Source: Mycolicibacterium mengxianglii
Lineage (GTDB): Bacteria; Actinomycetota; Actinomycetes; Mycobacteriales; Mycobacteriaceae
Assembly (NCBI RefSeq): GCF_015710575.1
Contig: NZ_CP065373.1
Location: 5,766,001 to 5,830,000 of the forward strand
Direction of reading: 5' to 3'
Length of the DNA stretch: 64,000 nucleotides
The position numbers and the translations under genes were made by a program. Below, piece by piece: positions 62,311 through 64,000 of the stretch. Positions within the stretch are counted from its first letter, which is position 1, and every line of letters begins with the position of its first letter. The notes beneath the pieces are model-generated. The model was not told the origin of the DNA and did not search any database. It was given only the letters and a program-made list of their open reading frames with translations.

Positions 62311-63306
62311 TCAGGTTTCGATGACGATCTTGCCGATGGTGCGGTGGCTTTCGAGCCACGTGTGGGCGGTCTTCATGTTGTCTACGGTCAGACCCGCGAG
62401 TTGGGTCGTCACGATCGGGCGCACCTGGCCACTGAGGACGTACTCACTGACGGCTTCGAGAATTCGGCCCTGGCTGCCGGGGTCCACGCCGCCGCTTACC
62501 TGGCTGAACACCATTTCGGTGTGCAGCGAGACGGACTTCTGCGACAGCGGGGCAAGGTCCAGCGGGTCGCCGAGGTCGATGGTCGACAAGTGACCAAAGG
62601 GCCGTAGCAGTTCCCCGATCCAGGGCAGGTTGTCCGAGGTGCCGGCGGTGGACAGCACCATGTCGACCTCCTGGATACCAGCCTGCCCCAGTTGCTCGCG
62701 GACGTCTGCCGCGTGGTCGATCACCAGATCGGCACCCATTGCGCGGCACCATTCCTGCGACTGCGGACGGGACGCGGTGCTGATGACGAACGCGGAGGTT
62801 CTGGCCTTGAGCAGCTGCGTTGCCAACGATCCGACCCCGCCGGCGCCGCCGACGATCAGGACCCGTTCCACTCCCGGCGGGAGGGCCGGCTGATCGCGGA
62901 ACATTGCCTCCCAGCTGGTCAGAGTGCCGATCGGCAACGACGCGGCATCTACAAAGGAAAGCTGCTCCGGGATCTTGGCGACGACCCGATGGTCGACCGC
63001 CAGCCGCTGCGCCCAACAACCGTCCCTGGTGACGTCGCCGGTACCCATCACCCGGTCACCTACTGTGAACCCGGTGGCCGAGGTACCGGTCCCGATGACG
63101 ACGCCCGCGAACTCCCAGCCCAGGATGACCCGCCCGCCCGGTTCGGCGCTGCGCACCGAACGGATGAACGCCTCACCGGGATTCACTGCGACCGCACGGA
63201 TCTCGACCAGCAAGTCCCCATCCCGAAGCCGTGGTTCTTCTACCTCGACCAAATCCATCGCGAACGCGTCGAGAGGGTGCGCCCGCTCGTAGGCCAGTGC
63301 CTTCAC
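62311..63306 (-). CDS. Zinc-type quinone oxidoreductase (QOR-like)
   Basis: 331 residues. MKALAYERAHPLDAFAMDLV, EIRAVAVNPGEAFIRSV, ILGWEFAGVVIGTGTSATGF, loop VLIVGGAGGVGSLATQLLKA, and C-terminal LESHRTIGKIVIET are conserved in the zinc-type ADH/QOR (AdhP-like YogA) subgroup. NADPH-dependent. It follows the reductase at 63310 by 3 bases, so they form an operon. Confidence 0.92.
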   Translation of the reverse strand: MKALAYERAHPLDAFAMDLVEVEEPRLRDGDLLVEIRAVAVNPGEAFIRSVRSAEPGGRVILGWEFAGVVIGTGTSATGFTVGDRVMGTGDVTRDGCWAQRLAVDHRVVAKIPEQLSFVDAASLPIGTLTSWEAMFRDQPALPPGVERVLIVGGAGGVGSLATQLLKARTSAFVISTASRPQSQEWCRAMGADLVIDHAADVREQLGQAGIQEVDMVLSTAGTSDNLPWIGELLRPFGHLSTIDLGDPLDLAPLSQKSVSLHTEMVFSQVSGGVDPGSQGRILEAVSEYVLSGQVRPIVTTQLAGLTVDNMKTAHTWLESHRTIGKIVIET

Positions 63307-63309
63307 TGG

Positions 63310-63912
63310 TCAGTCCTGCCGGAGTGCATGGAGGGCTGAGAGCGGGCCACCACCGACCTGCATCAGCCGACCGCCGTCCCGCAATGCTCCGATGTCGACC
63401 GGTGCGAAACCGATACTGTCGATCAACTCGCGAAAGGTCACCTTCGATGCGGCGTCGTCGCCGGCGTAGAACAAGACCTGTCGTCCGGCCGAGTGGCGCG
63501 GGTCGGGCGCGATGTATTTGGCGTGCAAGGTGTTGAAGGCCTTGATCACACGGGCGCCCGGCGCAAGAGCGGCGACCCACTCGCTCCCGGTCTGATCACC
63601 GAGGTCGGCGACCTCGACTGGATCCGTTTGCGCAAACTGGTTGGTGGCGTCGACCAGGATGCGTCCGTCCCACGGTGGCAGGTCAGCCAGGGCGGACGGG
63701 ATGTCCGGCCACATCACCGTCAGAAAAACCATGTCAGCCTCCGCCGCGTGCGCGACCGTCCCCGCTGACGCCAGCGTTCCGAGGTTGGAGACGACCTCGT
63801 CCAACGAGGACGGACCGCGACTGTTGCTCAACACCACACGGTGACCGGCCGTCACCAGATGGCGGGCGAGGGCCTGGGCAATGGTGCCGGCCCCGATGGT
63901 TCCAAAGTTCAT
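63310..63912 (-). CDS. NADPH-dependent F420 reductase-like NAD(P)-binding protein
   Basis: 200 residues from the ATG at 63912 (MNFGTIGAGTIAQALARHLV). The N-terminal Rossmann loop continues TAGHRVVLSNSRGPSSL (Arg, NADP preference), and later blocks LVDATNQFAQTDPVEVADLG, VIKAFNTLHAKYIAPD match the Fno/ProC-like family. Together with the QOR gene it forms a small redox operon under the operators at 63940-64000. Confidence 0.88.
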   Translation of the reverse strand: MNFGTIGAGTIAQALARHLVTAGHRVVLSNSRGPSSLDEVVSNLGTLASAGTVAHAAEADMVFLTVMWPDIPSALADLPPWDGRILVDATNQFAQTDPVEVADLGDQTGSEWVAALAPGARVIKAFNTLHAKYIAPDPRHSAGRQVLFYAGDDAASKVTFRELIDSIGFAPVDIGALRDGGRLMQVGGGPLSALHALRQD

Positions 63913-63930
63913 GAGCTGCCTGATCCCCAA

Positions 63931-64000
63931 AGATTATTAATGACGGTCATCATTTTTCTAATGCTGTCACTCGTCATCAATAACCGTCAAGCCGACGACC
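63931..64000 (-). promoter_or_regulatory. Promoter region with ATGAC-G-GTCAT palindrome
   Basis: ATGACGGTCAT (63940-63950) is a perfect palindrome. Related TCGTCATCAATAACCGTCA lies about 30 bases further upstream. AT-rich context fits a promoter for the operon at 63310-63912. The right edge of the window cuts the region. Confidence 0.55.

Overview
The window is high-GC actinobacterial DNA, most likely from a mycobacterium (Mycolicibacterium-type). The pointers are an LppW-like lipoprotein, an Rv2525c-like DUF1906 Tat protein, two deazaflavin (F420) reductase-family proteins, luciferase-like F420-type oxidoreductases, a glutaminase-STAS protein and a SigH-like ECF sigma factor. No rRNA gene, confirmed tRNA gene, CRISPR array or intact insertion sequence was seen. 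Homology calls were made by reading the translations; no database search was run.

Left flank (1-9.7 kb): ordinary chromosomal genes. These are a partial quinone oxidoreductase, the LppW-like protein, a GT1 glycosyltransferase, a frameshifted exported coiled-coil protein, a Ddn-family reductase opposite an XRE regulator, a TetR gene with two perfect palindromes in its promoter, and an S9 peptidase.

Mosaic catabolic/accessory region (about 9.7-43.4 kb): FAH-family hydrolase, aromatic-acid-type MFS permease, SnoaL/NTF2 proteins, a luciferase-like/FAD-oxidase fusion, a second luciferase-like enzyme, zinc alcohol dehydrogenase, metallo-beta-lactamase-fold hydrolase, pirin, SigH-like sigma factor, two isochorismatase-family hydrolases, an MmsA-type dehydrogenase, a quinone oxidoreductase and a signal-less ligand-binding protein. 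The set looks like catabolism of an organic acid or aromatic compound, but I cannot name the substrate. The region is full of internal duplications, truncations and chimeric joints: two copies of a TetR/SDR/IS481-remnant/31-codon-ORF segment, two NTF2 copies, a split glutaminase/GNAT pair, hydrolase/pirin chimeras and GntR remnants. Two recurrent cis-elements tie it together. One is a GGTCCGTCT palindrome at three promoters. The other is an AACAC(C/T)AT(A/G)ATGAAT-like box just downstream of TTGACA promoters, at five places.

Right flank (43.4-64 kb): small lipoprotein, DUF1906 protein, hemerythrin-like protein, GlsB/YeaQ membrane protein, LuxR-type regulator, P-loop kinase-like protein and methyltransferase. 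Next comes a minus-strand exopolysaccharide operon: UDP-sugar dehydrogenase, processive GT2 synthase, a 33-residue membrane protein, a PgaB-like polysaccharide deacetylase and GlmS. It resembles a poly-N-acetylglucosamine system. The window ends with a DHFR-like protein, TetR/SDR, EamA/LysR, a second Ddn-like protein, a quinone oxidoreductase and an NADP-binding F420-reductase-like protein.
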